This document shows positions 27,371 through 36,616 of a stretch of DNA of 64,000 nucleotides, one piece after another. The DNA is from JANJUB01 sp964586225 (GTDB taxonomy: Bacteria; Armatimonadota; Fimbriimonadia; Fimbriimonadales; Fimbriimonadaceae), in the NCBI GenBank assembly GCA_964586225.1, contig CAZPHD010000011.1:1-64000 (forward strand). The letters are read 5' to 3'. Made by a program: the position numbers and the translations under genes. The notes beneath the pieces were generated by a model that searched no databases, was not told where the DNA came from, and worked only from the letters and a program-made list of their open reading frames with translations. The first letter of the stretch is position 1. Every line of letters begins with the position of its first letter.

Positions 27371-28102
27371 TCAGCAGGATGCGGACCAAACATGCAATTC
27401 CGTGAGTTCTCGGAACCCTTGATCGCGATACCAAGGCACCAATGAGGCGTCGCATTGCAGCGTCACGAGCCGGTTTTCAGCGGCGGCCAAGTGGCAGACG
27501 TGTCGAACCATGCGCCGCCCAACTCCGCGATCACGATCCCCTTGATCGACGCAGAGATTGTAGAGTCCCAGCACGCTTGGAGTCTTCGAGAGCATCAACG
27601 CGCCAACGAGGCGGTGACCTCCTGGGCTTCGGAATGACAGCAACTCAAGGTTACGGGCGGCTTCAGTTGCCGACGCAATCTGGTCGCGGGTTTCGCGCGA
27701 AAGACTCTTGAAGAACTGCTGGGCCATGAATCGAGACACAACGCGACGATCGCCATCACCGAGTTCAAGATCGGGCAGGTGGTGGGCGACCGCCGGCGCG
27801 TGATCAACCATCACGGACATCCGATGCACGCGCCGCACTTGAGGGTCGTGTACGGGGTCAAGCCCGCCCGTGAACGTATACAACAGCCGGCTTCGGTCCT
27901 CTTTCACGAAAGCAAGGGCCTCCGCAATATGCTCCGAGGAGAGAGCCATCGCGAAGTTACAGGCCGAATGCGGAAACGGACCCTCGGCGAACACGCGGCC
28001 TTCAAGCCGCTGCACGATCGCTCCGGACATGCCTTCGGCGATGGATGCATAGGTCTCGGCCGCGTTCGCGATACAAGCTTGAATCAGAGAACGGTGCTCC
28101 AA
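27371..28102 (-). CDS. GNAT family N-acetyltransferase
   Basis: 243 residues if TTG 28102 is used. The C-terminal half carries the GNAT acetyl-CoA site: GALMLSKTPSVLGLYNLCV followed by RDRGVGRRMVRHVCHLA (the Q/RxxGxG/A loop) and VPWYRDQGFREL. The N-terminal half is an extra domain with a possible second GNAT-like fold. Substrate unknown. The start overlaps the end of the upstream hydrolase gene by 19 nt. Confidence 0.8.
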   Translation of the reverse strand: MEHRSLIQACIANAAETYASIAEGMSGAIVQRLEGRVFAEGPFPHSACNFAMALSSEHIAEALAFVKEDRSRLLYTFTGGLDPVHDPQVRRVHRMSVMVDHAPAVAHHLPDLELGDGDRRVVSRFMAQQFFKSLSRETRDQIASATEAARNLELLSFRSPGGHRLVGALMLSKTPSVLGLYNLCVDQGDRDRGVGRRMVRHVCHLAAAENRLVTLQCDASLVPWYRDQGFRELTELHVWSASC

Positions 28103-29265
28103 AAGACTCCTGGTGAAACGCGCTTCGCCGTACCGAAAACGCCGATGGACAAACCGCGATCGATCCGAGCACCGAGAAAGAGCTGCGGCCCGCGAGGGGT
28201 CAAGACGAAACTCGAGAACAGATCGCCGCGCGCATTTGACCGCCAAAGGTCCACACCAATTCCCACCTGCATCCCACTCTCCGTGTTCGCCTGGACGGCG
28301 ATCCGCACGGTTGGCGCATAGATTCGGCGTGGCGGCTCGAACCCACCGGTCGTAAACTCGACCGCAAAGAACTGGGCGACGAGCTTCATGATCCGCCGTT
28401 GCACGAACACCCCGCCGTAGTGGCCCGTGTCAAGCCACAGCTTTTCACTGCTGGGTAGCGCATCGATCAACTTCTGCGTGTCCGCAGGGGGCACAACCGT
28501 GTCAAACTTGCCGCCGATGACGAACGTTCGCCCGGCGCGGGAATTGAGGTAGCGCGCCGGCTCGATGGGCTCCAGGGCCAGTCGAAGCTTATCTTCGGTA
28601 AACCCCTGGCGCCTCAGTTCATCCCGGACTTTGACCACGCGTGAGCTGTGCCAGAGGATGTGCGCGACATCGATTCCCCCCAGCATGAAGGCGGCGGTGT
28701 TGATGCGGGACTCGACCGCATAAACGAGGCTTCCTACGATGGAACCCAAGCTCGTTCCGGCAAGGCCAACGCGATCCCGATCAAACTCGGGTCGCGTCAC
28801 CAAGAAGTCAACCGTCCGCCGGACATCCAGCACCGCCTGGGTCATCGTTGAGATGAGGTGGTTCGGATCAGGAAGAATGGCCCGCTCACCCGATCTTGAG
28901 CCCGGAGGAGTTCGCTCCATGTGATAAGGCAAGGCGACCAGTGCCGACGCAACCCCACTTCGCGCAAGGTCGCTGGCAAGGGAACGCTCGATGCGCTGAT
29001 CGGCGGCTCCCCAGAAATGCAATAGCAAGACTACGGGCACGGGGCCGGTCCGTCGCTTCGGCAGAACCAATCGAACGGTGACCTCGTCATTCGTCGCCTG
29101 GCCGGTGACTACAGGGCTGGGAAACCGGACGCGGAACTCCTCAATCTCGTCGTCATCCGAGCGCTCGGGAACCCAATCGCTAAAGGAAATGGGGGGCACC
29201 GAGTCGGTCACCAGAGCTTGAGTTGGAGCCACTCGGTATACAATCGCGGCAAGGATGGCAAACAT
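28084..29265 (-). CDS. Exported alpha/beta hydrolase with C-terminal extension
   Basis: 393 residues from ATG 29265. A signal peptide (MFAILAAIVYRVAPTQA) is followed by an alpha/beta hydrolase domain: VVLLLHFWGA (oxyanion), GLAGTSLGSIVGSLV (nucleophile elbow with Ser), an acidic residue in GGKFDTVVPP and His in DTGHYGG. The last ~85 residues are rich in alternating beta strands and are not part of the usual fold. Substrate unknown. The start codon overlaps, head to head, the start of the divergent beta-solenoid gene. Confidence 0.85.
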   Translation of the reverse strand: MFAILAAIVYRVAPTQALVTDSVPPISFSDWVPERSDDDEIEEFRVRFPSPVVTGQATNDEVTVRLVLPKRRTGPVPVVLLLHFWGAADQRIERSLASDLARSGVASALVALPYHMERTPPGSRSGERAILPDPNHLISTMTQAVLDVRRTVDFLVTRPEFDRDRVGLAGTSLGSIVGSLVYAVESRINTAAFMLGGIDVAHILWHSSRVVKVRDELRRQGFTEDKLRLALEPIEPARYLNSRAGRTFVIGGKFDTVVPPADTQKLIDALPSSEKLWLDTGHYGGVFVQRRIMKLVAQFFAVEFTTGGFEPPRRIYAPTVRIAVQANTESGMQVGIGVDLWRSNARGDLFSSFVLTPRGPQLFLGARIDRGLSIGVFGTAKRVSPGVFWSTVL

Positions 29266-31288
29266 CACTCTTGCAATGGCCCTGCTGGCGACAACCCAAG
29301 GTTCGCCGAGCTTCGAAGCCGAGCTCGACACCGCCCTGGGCACGGCCGGGCTCTCGACACAAACGGCGCGCATGGATGCGAACATTCTGCGCTTCTTCGG
29401 TCCGACGGAGTTCACCCATCCGTTTTACTCGGCTTTGCAGGAGCGACCGTGGCGAACGGCCTTTTTTGCGGACGGAATTCGCCGCGAGTTAGGGGCAGCG
29501 ATCGGTCTACCGAGCGAGCAACTGAACTCTCTCATGCGCCTCGGAGGCCATGGCACGCGCCGAACGCTCCTTGGAAGCCCCATCGCCGGGTCAGAGACCG
29601 AGGCGGGTAAGCCTGACGGGCTCGACAAGATTCTCCAGAGCCTCAAGCAAGCGGGCGTCGTGAAGGGCGACATCCCGGCGCTAACCACGGTGCCGGCCGA
29701 AGTCAAGTCGGCGGCCGCCCTGATATTGCATTCGATGAACGCTTCGCTGGTGTATCGGCGGTTGGCCGTGCGCAACATCGCCGACGTGGCGGACGCCTAC
29801 ACCTTTGTCGCGATGCGAGGCCGCGATGACCTCGCGGGAGATGATCTCGATCGCATGTTGCGGATTCATCGGAGCGTGGATTACGGCTACTTCGGGGCTG
29901 CCGCGCACGACATTTTTTATGCGACGTATCGATTTCTTGGCATCGACCGGGGCGCGGCTAATGACAGCCCCCGCGCCGCCGCTCAGCGATTACGGGGCGT
30001 TTCGCCGCAACTCAAATACGACGTTGAGATCGACACCACATGGGGCATGATCAAGCTCACCGGTGGGAGCGACACCACGCATCCTGACCGGCCGACCTTG
30101 CTCGTTATCGACACCGGTGGCAACGACACTTACGTCAACTGCCCCAGCAACGCTAGCGCGGGTAACTGGGCCAGCGTTGTCATCGACACCCAAGGCAACG
30201 ACAAGTACCTGAGCGACCCCGGCCTTGCCGCGGCGGACGTCGAGAAGTTCGACAAACGCCGTACCGGCGGAGCCAAGCCCGGTCCCGGCGGAGCCCTCTT
30301 TGGGATTTCGGCTTTGGTTGACCTGCAAGGCGATGATCGCTATGCGACCCATCGGCCAGGAATCGGGTCGGGCCGGTTTGGGTTTGCGATGGTGCAGGAC
30401 GAAGCGGGCAAGGACGTTTACGACGGGTATGCGGAGTCGCAAGGCTTTGGCTACGGCGGATACGGCTTGCTCGAAGATCATGAGGGCGACGATATCTACC
30501 GGTGCTTCACGCAAAGCCAAGGCTCAGGTTCGGTTCGCGGCACCGGGCTACTCCTTGATCGCGCGGGCAACGACCGTTATCTCGCCAACGAGACCGTGAT
30601 CGACTTCCCATCGCCCCAAAGCGACAAGCACAACGTTAGCCTTGCGCAGGGCGCCTCCATCGGCCGCCGCGCTGACTACCTCGACGCCCACTCCTTGGCG
30701 GGTGGCGTGGGAATCCTCTATGACGTGAGTGGCGACGACGAGTATCGGTCCAGCGTGTTTGGGCAAGGCGTGGGCTATTGGGAGGGTGTCGGCATGCTGC
30801 TTGATGGCGCGGGGAAAGACAAGTATCACGGCCAGTGGTATGTCCAAGGCGCGGCGGCTCATTTCGCAGTCGGCTATCTGGAAGATATTGCGGGCGACGA
30901 CGAATACATCGCCCTCATGAACATGGCTCAAGGCGCGGGGCATGACTTCTCGATTGGATGGCTACTCGATCGCGCCGGGAACGACACGTATCAAGCTCCC
31001 AACTTGAGTCTGGGCGGTGGAAATGCGAACGGCCTGGGCGTATTCATTGACCTGCTGGGGGACGATAGGTACACGTCGAGCGGCATTACGCTCGGGAAGG
31101 CGGCGGAGTCACCCGCATTTGGACTGCGGTCGCGCGCGCTATGCCTCGGCGTGTTCCTAGACTTTCAGGGCAGCGACACCTATCCGAGCGGCTCGGCCTG
31201 GGCGCAGAATGGAGCCCGGACCGCCAACTGGACCACCCGAGGATTGACCCCGGCCGAGAGTCAAGTGGGTGTGTTCTGGGATCGGTAA
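29255..31288 (+). CDS. Exported beta-solenoid protein with GDDxY repeats
   Basis: 677 residues. A signal-like N-terminus (MANITLAMALLATTQG) is followed by a ~250-residue helical region. Residues 280-665 contain about 12 repeats of ~25 residues with core G(V/L)G(hydrophobic)LxDxxG(D/N)DxY, for example GVGILYDVSGDDEY, GVGMLLDGAGKDKY and AVGYLEDIAGDDEY. The pattern suggests a right-handed beta-solenoid, possibly stabilised by Ca2+ at the GDD turns. Not recognised as a named family. Start ATG 29255; a second in-frame ATG lies at 29276. TATACA lies upstream. The next gene begins 2 nt or less downstream. Confidence 0.7.
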   Translation: MANITLAMALLATTQGSPSFEAELDTALGTAGLSTQTARMDANILRFFGPTEFTHPFYSALQERPWRTAFFADGIRRELGAAIGLPSEQLNSLMRLGGHGTRRTLLGSPIAGSETEAGKPDGLDKILQSLKQAGVVKGDIPALTTVPAEVKSAAALILHSMNASLVYRRLAVRNIADVADAYTFVAMRGRDDLAGDDLDRMLRIHRSVDYGYFGAAAHDIFYATYRFLGIDRGAANDSPRAAAQRLRGVSPQLKYDVEIDTTWGMIKLTGGSDTTHPDRPTLLVIDTGGNDTYVNCPSNASAGNWASVVIDTQGNDKYLSDPGLAAADVEKFDKRRTGGAKPGPGGALFGISALVDLQGDDRYATHRPGIGSGRFGFAMVQDEAGKDVYDGYAESQGFGYGGYGLLEDHEGDDIYRCFTQSQGSGSVRGTGLLLDRAGNDRYLANETVIDFPSPQSDKHNVSLAQGASIGRRADYLDAHSLAGGVGILYDVSGDDEYRSSVFGQGVGYWEGVGMLLDGAGKDKYHGQWYVQGAAAHFAVGYLEDIAGDDEYIALMNMAQGAGHDFSIGWLLDRAGNDTYQAPNLSLGGGNANGLGVFIDLLGDDRYTSSGITLGKAAESPAFGLRSRALCLGVFLDFQGSDTYPSGSAWAQNGARTANWTTRGLTPAESQVGVFWDR

Positions 31289-31289
31289 C

Positions 31290-32423
31290 TTGACCGACCT
31301 CGAGCGCGAGGCTTTGGAGGCGGGCCGGGGGCTCTCGGTCAGCCCCAACACGCTTTCGCGCTTGGCTTCGAGGTTCGGCGATGAACTTGCGCGGTGGGCA
31401 CTTGGCCAATGGCAGCTCCGGGCTTCGGCGTCTCGCAAGTTTTCGCGAGCCGCGGAGATGCTGTTTGATCGCGAGGGTTTGGAAATGGCGAGTTCGGAAG
31501 GGATCGCGGCCTACCACGCCCGACAGTTTCCTCCTAGAGCTCACGTGTTGGATTTGACGGCGGGAATTGGCGCAGATGCGATTGCACTTGCGGCTCGCGG
31601 TCCGGTGATCACATATGAGTTGGATGCGGAGCGGGCGCGGTTGCTTTCGCACAATCTAGAGGTGTATCGGGAGGCCGATGCTCCGTCATCGCCAGAAGCT
31701 CGGGTCGCGGACGGCCTGACCGCACCGGCGAGCGAGTACGTGTTTGCCGACCCAGCGCGGCGTTCTGGACGCAGGTTCTCGCGGGACCTTGATGCCTACG
31801 AGCCCCATCCCGGCGAGATCGTCGCGCGCCATCCCGACGCGCGGCGAATCGCGATCAAGCTATCGCCGATGCTTCCCGACGACGCATTCGATAGGATCGC
31901 CATGGGGCGGCCCTATCGGCTCGAGTTCCTCTCCTATCAAGGCGAGTGCCCGGAGGCACTGCTGGTGGTCGGGTCCGAAGTCGAGGACACCTGGCGCGGC
32001 GCCGTGATGGTCGGGCCCGACCTCGCAATGGAGACCCATGAACTCTGGGACACGGTCGACGAGGCAGACGCTTTTGTTTTCGAGGCCGACCCCGCCGCGA
32101 TTCGGGCGCACGCTCTCGGCGCCTTTGGGCTGCCCGGGCTGGCCGACAGCAATGGCTACTTGACCGGCCCAGAAGCCGTCGATTCACCCTGGTTGCGCAG
32201 TTATCATGTTTTGGCCGACCACGCGGGCGACGCCCGTCGGACTCTGGCAACTCTCCGGTCCCTCAACGCGTGTACCCCGGTGGTAAAGGTTCGCGGCGTC
32301 GAGGCTGACCCCGAGAAGTTGCGCAAGTCTTGGCGATTGGGTGGCGATCACGAGGTCATTGTGATGGTCTATCCGGTCGGCAAGCGCGTGAGGCACGCAA
32401 TCGTTGAGAAGCTTAAACAATAA
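31290..32423 (+). CDS. Class I SAM-dependent methyltransferase with THUMP-like C-terminus
   Basis: 377 residues from TTG 31290 (GTG 31269 is an alternative that overlaps the previous gene). SAM motif I is VLDLTAGIGADAIALAARG, followed by an acidic residue in TYELDAERARLL, and YVFADPARRSGRRF corresponds to the catalytic-loop region. The C-terminus KVRGVEADPEKLRKSWRL is of the THUMP-like type. Such enzymes probably modify rRNA or tRNA. Directly follows the beta-solenoid gene, perhaps by chance. Confidence 0.82.
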   Translation: MTDLEREALEAGRGLSVSPNTLSRLASRFGDELARWALGQWQLRASASRKFSRAAEMLFDREGLEMASSEGIAAYHARQFPPRAHVLDLTAGIGADAIALAARGPVITYELDAERARLLSHNLEVYREADAPSSPEARVADGLTAPASEYVFADPARRSGRRFSRDLDAYEPHPGEIVARHPDARRIAIKLSPMLPDDAFDRIAMGRPYRLEFLSYQGECPEALLVVGSEVEDTWRGAVMVGPDLAMETHELWDTVDEADAFVFEADPAAIRAHALGAFGLPGLADSNGYLTGPEAVDSPWLRSYHVLADHAGDARRTLATLRSLNACTPVVKVRGVEADPEKLRKSWRLGGDHEVIVMVYPVGKRVRHAIVEKLKQ

Positions 32424-32460
32424 CAGGGCACAAGACATCCCTGTTCTACGCGACAAGAAG

Positions 32461-33090
32461 TTAGCTCTCGCTCAGGGAGACGCGGTTCTCTTCGGTCTTC
32501 TTCTTGATCAAGATTGTTTGCTTCTCGGTGAAAACCATATCCAGCTTTGCCGCGGCGCAAATCTGCGCTAGGGCATCCTTAAGCGTCACCTTCGTCAGGA
32601 ACGCGTCCAACTTATAGGCAGGCACGGCTGGGTCAAGCTCGAACGGAACTTGCGTCTGCTTCGTGAACTCAGCGAGGATCGCTTTGAGTTCAGCCCGCTC
32701 CGAGCGCATCGTGATGGGACGCGCCAATACCGTCTCCGGCAGCTTGCCCTTAGGCTTCTCTTCGACCTTGTTGGGCTGCGGCGCGGGTGCGCGCTTGATG
32801 AAGTAGATGCCGTTCTGCACTTCGAACGTCAGACTCGCATTCTTACAGATCAACTGAAGTGCCTCTTCAAACTCGATTTCGCTGAGCGACAAGTAAAGCG
32901 CAAAGCGCACGCCGGGATCAAGCACGTAGTTCTTCTTCGACTGGGTAAAGAGCTGATGCAGAACATTGCGTACATCGTCACCCTTGGCCTCTACGGCGAC
33001 GGTTGGAATCGTCGACGACTGCTCCTGAGCTACTGCGATAGGAGCGAGTCCAATGATTGAAAGTGAGATGATCGTGAGAAGAGTTTTCAT
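32461..33090 (-). CDS. Exported protein with two STN-like (secretin/TonB N-terminal) modules
   Basis: 209 residues. The signal peptide MKTLLTIISLSIIGLAPIAVAQ is followed by two halves of similar shape: VRNVLHQLFTQSKKNYVL with FEEALQLICKNASLTFEV, and LKAILAEFTKQTQVPFEL with LKDALAQICAAAKLDMVF. These resemble the STN or secretin N-domain, which sits in the periplasm and binds other machinery. No beta-barrel follows, so it is a free adaptor. It begins 3 nt after the anti-sigma gene and is surely co-transcribed. Confidence 0.82.
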   Translation of the reverse strand: MKTLLTIISLSIIGLAPIAVAQEQSSTIPTVAVEAKGDDVRNVLHQLFTQSKKNYVLDPGVRFALYLSLSEIEFEEALQLICKNASLTFEVQNGIYFIKRAPAPQPNKVEEKPKGKLPETVLARPITMRSERAELKAILAEFTKQTQVPFELDPAVPAYKLDAFLTKVTLKDALAQICAAAKLDMVFTEKQTILIKKKTEENRVSLSES

Positions 33091-33093
33091 GGC

Positions 33094-33969
33094 TTAGGAC
33101 TCCGGCGGGTAGATCCGAATCTGGGGTTCAGTCGGGGTAACGGGTCGAGGAGCCGCCTCTACCGGGCGCGCGGCGGGACGAGTCGTACTCGGGCGGGGGC
33201 GGCGAGTTTGGGGTTGAGTCGGAGCGGGGGCGGGGGCAGGTTCGGCCAATAGCGTTTCGGTCACGGCGAAGATCTCCCATGCCTCGGCGGCGTCAAGTTC
33301 GACGGCGTCGGTTGCATCTTCGACGAGTCCCTCTTCGACTTCACCCTCCGCCGGAGCCTCGCTCCAGACGTCGAGGGAGAGCCAGCGCCAGGCGGGCATG
33401 ATGTCACTCAGATCGGCATCAAACTCGGCCAGATCGGCCGCCCCGAACGACTCCCACTCCGCGCGGAAGAGCCGGTCATCCACGGTGGAAACGGCGGGCG
33501 CGGCGATCAAGGTCGTCTTTGGGGTCGGCCCGATGGCGTTCGCACGCGGACCGAGCAAGTCGGTGGGGCCTTTGGTGAGCACGTTCATCGCGATCAGCAC
33601 GACGGCGAGCCCAGCGGAGAGCAAAATCGGTTTGGTAAAGAGTCGCCGAGGGGCCAGCGTGAGTTCGGTTTCCACCGGAGGTGCCGGTTCCGTGAGATGC
33701 GGGGTCACCGCATGCGTCGGCATCGTCGTCGTTGACGATGACCTCTGACGGAGCAGATCGAGCAACGGATTGGCCTCGGGAACTTCCGGGGCTACTCCGA
33801 GAAGGGCGTGGAGGGTCGCCCGTCGGGTCGCCACTTCAGACTGGCAGATGCTGCATCCACCAATGTGTCGCTCCAGCTCGCGGACCGCCTCGCTGGGAAG
33901 CGCATCCCCGGCGAGGTATCGGCCCAACTGGCCTTGGACAATCTGGCACTCGATCGTTTCAACTGGCAT
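33094..33969 (-). CDS. Anti-sigma factor with zinc-finger and one transmembrane helix
   Basis: 291 residues. Residues 5-50 form a zf-HC2 anti-sigma domain with the HxxxCxxC motif in RHIGGCSICQ. A single transmembrane helix follows near 115-130 (ILLSAGLAVVLIAMNVL). The exported C-terminal region is acidic and ends in a proline-rich tail. It would hold an ECF sigma factor until a signal arrives, but no sigma gene is adjacent. The STN-like gene follows 3 nt downstream. TAGGTT lies 7 nt before the ATG. Confidence 0.85.
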   Translation of the reverse strand: MPVETIECQIVQGQLGRYLAGDALPSEAVRELERHIGGCSICQSEVATRRATLHALLGVAPEVPEANPLLDLLRQRSSSTTTMPTHAVTPHLTEPAPPVETELTLAPRRLFTKPILLSAGLAVVLIAMNVLTKGPTDLLGPRANAIGPTPKTTLIAAPAVSTVDDRLFRAEWESFGAADLAEFDADLSDIMPAWRWLSLDVWSEAPAEGEVEEGLVEDATDAVELDAAEAWEIFAVTETLLAEPAPAPAPTQPQTRRPRPSTTRPAARPVEAAPRPVTPTEPQIRIYPPES

Positions 33970-34060
33970 TGCTCACAACCTACTTGAGGTTTTGACCCCT
34001 CAGCGAAGGAGGTCTACATAGGTTGTCGGTTGTCAATGCCCGTATCTTTAGGGGGAGTTT

Positions 34061-34112
34061 CAGTTTGCAGTCGGCAGTGTGCAGTTGGCAGTTTGCAGTT
34101 GGCAGTTTGCAG
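34061..34112. repeat. Heptameric tandem repeat (CAGTTKG)
   Basis: Seven heptamers in perfect 7-bp register (CAGTTTG, CAGTCGG, CAGTGTG, CAGTTGG, CAGTTTG, CAGTTGG, CAGTTTG) between the anti-sigma gene and the stop of the next gene. Confidence 0.9.
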
Positions 34113-34115
34113 CCG

Positions 34116-36608
34116 TCACTCGTCAGTCGTCAGTCGGCTGACCAGTTCCGCGATGTGCGATCGCGCATCCGATTCCGTGGCCCCCTCGGCGTAAAGGTGG
34201 ATCCAGGGTTCCATGGCGTCGGGAATGGCGAGAACCCAGTCGTCGCCCACCGGCACCTTCAGACCATCACTCAGGTCGTTTGAGTTGTCGGCAAATCGAT
34301 CCGCGAGCTGACGCATCAGCGCACCTTTCGCCTCCCACTCGCAAGGCAAGGTCTCGTGAGCGACCGCAAATTCGGGCATCCGACTCACGATTGAAGCTAC
34401 GCCACCGCGAGTCTCGTGAAGCATGGACACGAGGTTGGCCAGCGCGAACGCCGCGTCGTAGCCGGCGTGAAACTGGGGAAAGACGAATCCTCCTGCCCCG
34501 TCGGCCCCAAAGCGAACGCCTGCCGCGACCGCCGTTCGAGTTAGCGATGGCGCGTCCAACTTGGTCCTAACAATGCCCAATCCGAGGTCTTCGAGATACC
34601 GTTCAAGCCGGCGCGGCGCATTTGCCGGTAGGGCGATGACGTCGCCCACCACTCGTTGGGCAAACAAGGTCGCCAACACGCCCGTCAGAACCCATCCATC
34701 AAGGACGCGTCCCTCGTCGTCGACGGTCGTTAAACGCTCGCCTTCGTCGGTAAACAACACACCCAACTGCCCGCCCAGCGAGCTTGAAATCTGCCGCACA
34801 TGATCGAGGTGGCGCGCCACATCGGCGGGCGATCGCGGTGCCATCTTCGCGTTGTTGAAGCTGTTCAGACTTACCGACTCGACGCCCAACTGATCCAACA
34901 TCGCCGGCAACAGACTGGCGAGGGCAGAGTAGCCGTAGTCACAGACAACTTGCGGCCGTTGCTCTGGAGCCGGAACCGAACCTAGGAAGCGGAAGAAGTC
35001 GGCGCGATACTCTTCCTCGGCGCGGCTGGCGAAGTCGATGATGCCCAGATCGTCGGGATCGGTGCGCCTGAAGTCTTCGCGGTAGAAGGCAGACTCGACC
35101 TTACGCTGCAGCGTTTTGTCGATGGTTGCGCCGCCCGAGTCAAACATTTCGACCAGGGTCACCCGCGCATTTCCTGGCAGCTTGCGAACGGCGACCGCCC
35201 CGACCGCACTGGATGCCCGAACGAAATGGCGAGCCACCGGCATTGGGGCACTCCGCAGATCAAGCACATCGCAACCCACACTCAGCAGCGAAGCGATGAC
35301 GGCCCGCTTGATCATCCGCGAGCTTCGTGTGCTGTCGCGACTGGTGACCACCTTGCTCCCAGGCGGCAGACACGAGCCGAACGCCGCCGCCAGCCGCGTT
35401 GCAAACTCGGGCGTGATCTCGATGTTCGACAATCCCGCGACGCCGAGTTCACGGAACAGCGAACCGCGCCACTGGTTGCCCCAGATCAGCGACATCGTGA
35501 GGGTAGCGCCCCGGTCGATCATCTTGTCGGGCCACATCTTTACCCGCGAGCGCACCACAGCACCAACATCCAGCAAGCAGCGATCGCCGATCACCGCTTC
35601 TTCGTGCACCTGGGCGTCGCGCTTCAGCGTAACCCGCGCCCCGATGATTGCCGAGTTCACTTGAACATTCGGCCCAATATAGGCGCTCTCCCAAACGACC
35701 GAGTGGGCCACCGCCGCTCCCTCCTCGATGAAGGCGTGGTCGCCAATCACCGTGTTCGGGCCAATGTGCGCTCCCGATTTGACCTTGCAATGGTCACCCA
35801 AGCAAACTGGCGCCTCAAGAACGGCACCCTCTTCAATCGTGCACCCCTCGCCTACCCAGACCCCAGGCTCAATCTGCTGACCTCGCACGAAGACCCGGGC
35901 ACGACCTTCGAGCACGTCCCGCTGCGCCTCGCGATACTGCTCCAGCGAGCCGACATCCGCCCAGTAGCCCTCCATCACGAACCCGTAGATGGGCTTGCCA
36001 TCGCGGAGCAACTGGGGAAAGATGTTCTGGCTCCAGTCGTAGTTGTTCCCGGCGGTCATCCCGGCGAGCACTTCCGGCTCAAGAATGTAGATTCCTGTGT
36101 TGACGGTGTCGCTGAACACCTCGGACCACGACGGTTTTTCGAGGAAACGCTGGATGCGCCCGTCTTTGTCGGTGATGACCACGCCGTAATCCAGCGGGTT
36201 GGGCACCCGTTGGAGCACGATGGTCGCGAGGCTTCCCTGTTCGCGGTGGAAAGCAAGCGCGGCGGACAGGTCGCAGTCCGTAAGCGCGTCACCGGAGATG
36301 ATCAGGAAGGTGCCCTTGCCAAGTATGGCTTCGGCCCGCTTGACACTACCGGCGGTGCCAAGGGGCGTGTCCTCTACTGAGTATCGAATGTGCATCCCGC
36401 GGTCGGAACCGTCACCAAACGTTCGCTCGATCTCGTCGGCGAGATAGTGGACCGTGGCGACAACATCGCGGACTCCGTGGAGCTTGAGCAAGTCCAGGAT
36501 ATGCTCCATGATCGGGCGGTTTCCGACGGGGACCAAGGGTTTGGGGCGCTGCGCCGTTATCGGTCGCAGGCGCGATCCTTCGCCCCCGGCCATCACCACC
36601 GCGATCAT
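34116..36608 (-). CDS. Sugar-nucleotidyltransferase fused to degenerate phosphoglucomutase
   Basis: 830 residues. Residues 1-235 are a nucleotidyltransferase with MAGGEGSRLRPITAQRPKPLVPVGN, the Mg and nucleotide site; residues 250-370 are left-handed beta-helix hexapeptide repeats; residues 380-830 resemble phosphomannomutase. In that last part the catalytic TASHNP is replaced near AVAVRKLPGNARVTL and the DGDxDR metal loop reads TDEGERLTTV, so it is probably not a working mutase. The enzyme likely makes GDP-mannose or a similar sugar nucleotide. ATG 36608 is chosen at the conserved start; it lies 8 nt after the HAD phosphatase stop. Confidence 0.9.
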   Translation of the reverse strand: MIAVVMAGGEGSRLRPITAQRPKPLVPVGNRPIMEHILDLLKLHGVRDVVATVHYLADEIERTFGDGSDRGMHIRYSVEDTPLGTAGSVKRAEAILGKGTFLIISGDALTDCDLSAALAFHREQGSLATIVLQRVPNPLDYGVVITDKDGRIQRFLEKPSWSEVFSDTVNTGIYILEPEVLAGMTAGNNYDWSQNIFPQLLRDGKPIYGFVMEGYWADVGSLEQYREAQRDVLEGRARVFVRGQQIEPGVWVGEGCTIEEGAVLEAPVCLGDHCKVKSGAHIGPNTVIGDHAFIEEGAAVAHSVVWESAYIGPNVQVNSAIIGARVTLKRDAQVHEEAVIGDRCLLDVGAVVRSRVKMWPDKMIDRGATLTMSLIWGNQWRGSLFRELGVAGLSNIEITPEFATRLAAAFGSCLPPGSKVVTSRDSTRSSRMIKRAVIASLLSVGCDVLDLRSAPMPVARHFVRASSAVGAVAVRKLPGNARVTLVEMFDSGGATIDKTLQRKVESAFYREDFRRTDPDDLGIIDFASRAEEEYRADFFRFLGSVPAPEQRPQVVCDYGYSALASLLPAMLDQLGVESVSLNSFNNAKMAPRSPADVARHLDHVRQISSSLGGQLGVLFTDEGERLTTVDDEGRVLDGWVLTGVLATLFAQRVVGDVIALPANAPRRLERYLEDLGLGIVRTKLDAPSLTRTAVAAGVRFGADGAGGFVFPQFHAGYDAAFALANLVSMLHETRGGVASIVSRMPEFAVAHETLPCEWEAKGALMRQLADRFADNSNDLSDGLKVPVGDDWVLAIPDAMEPWIHLYAEGATESDARSHIAELVSRLTTDE

Positions 36609-36616
36609 GGGTTCAC

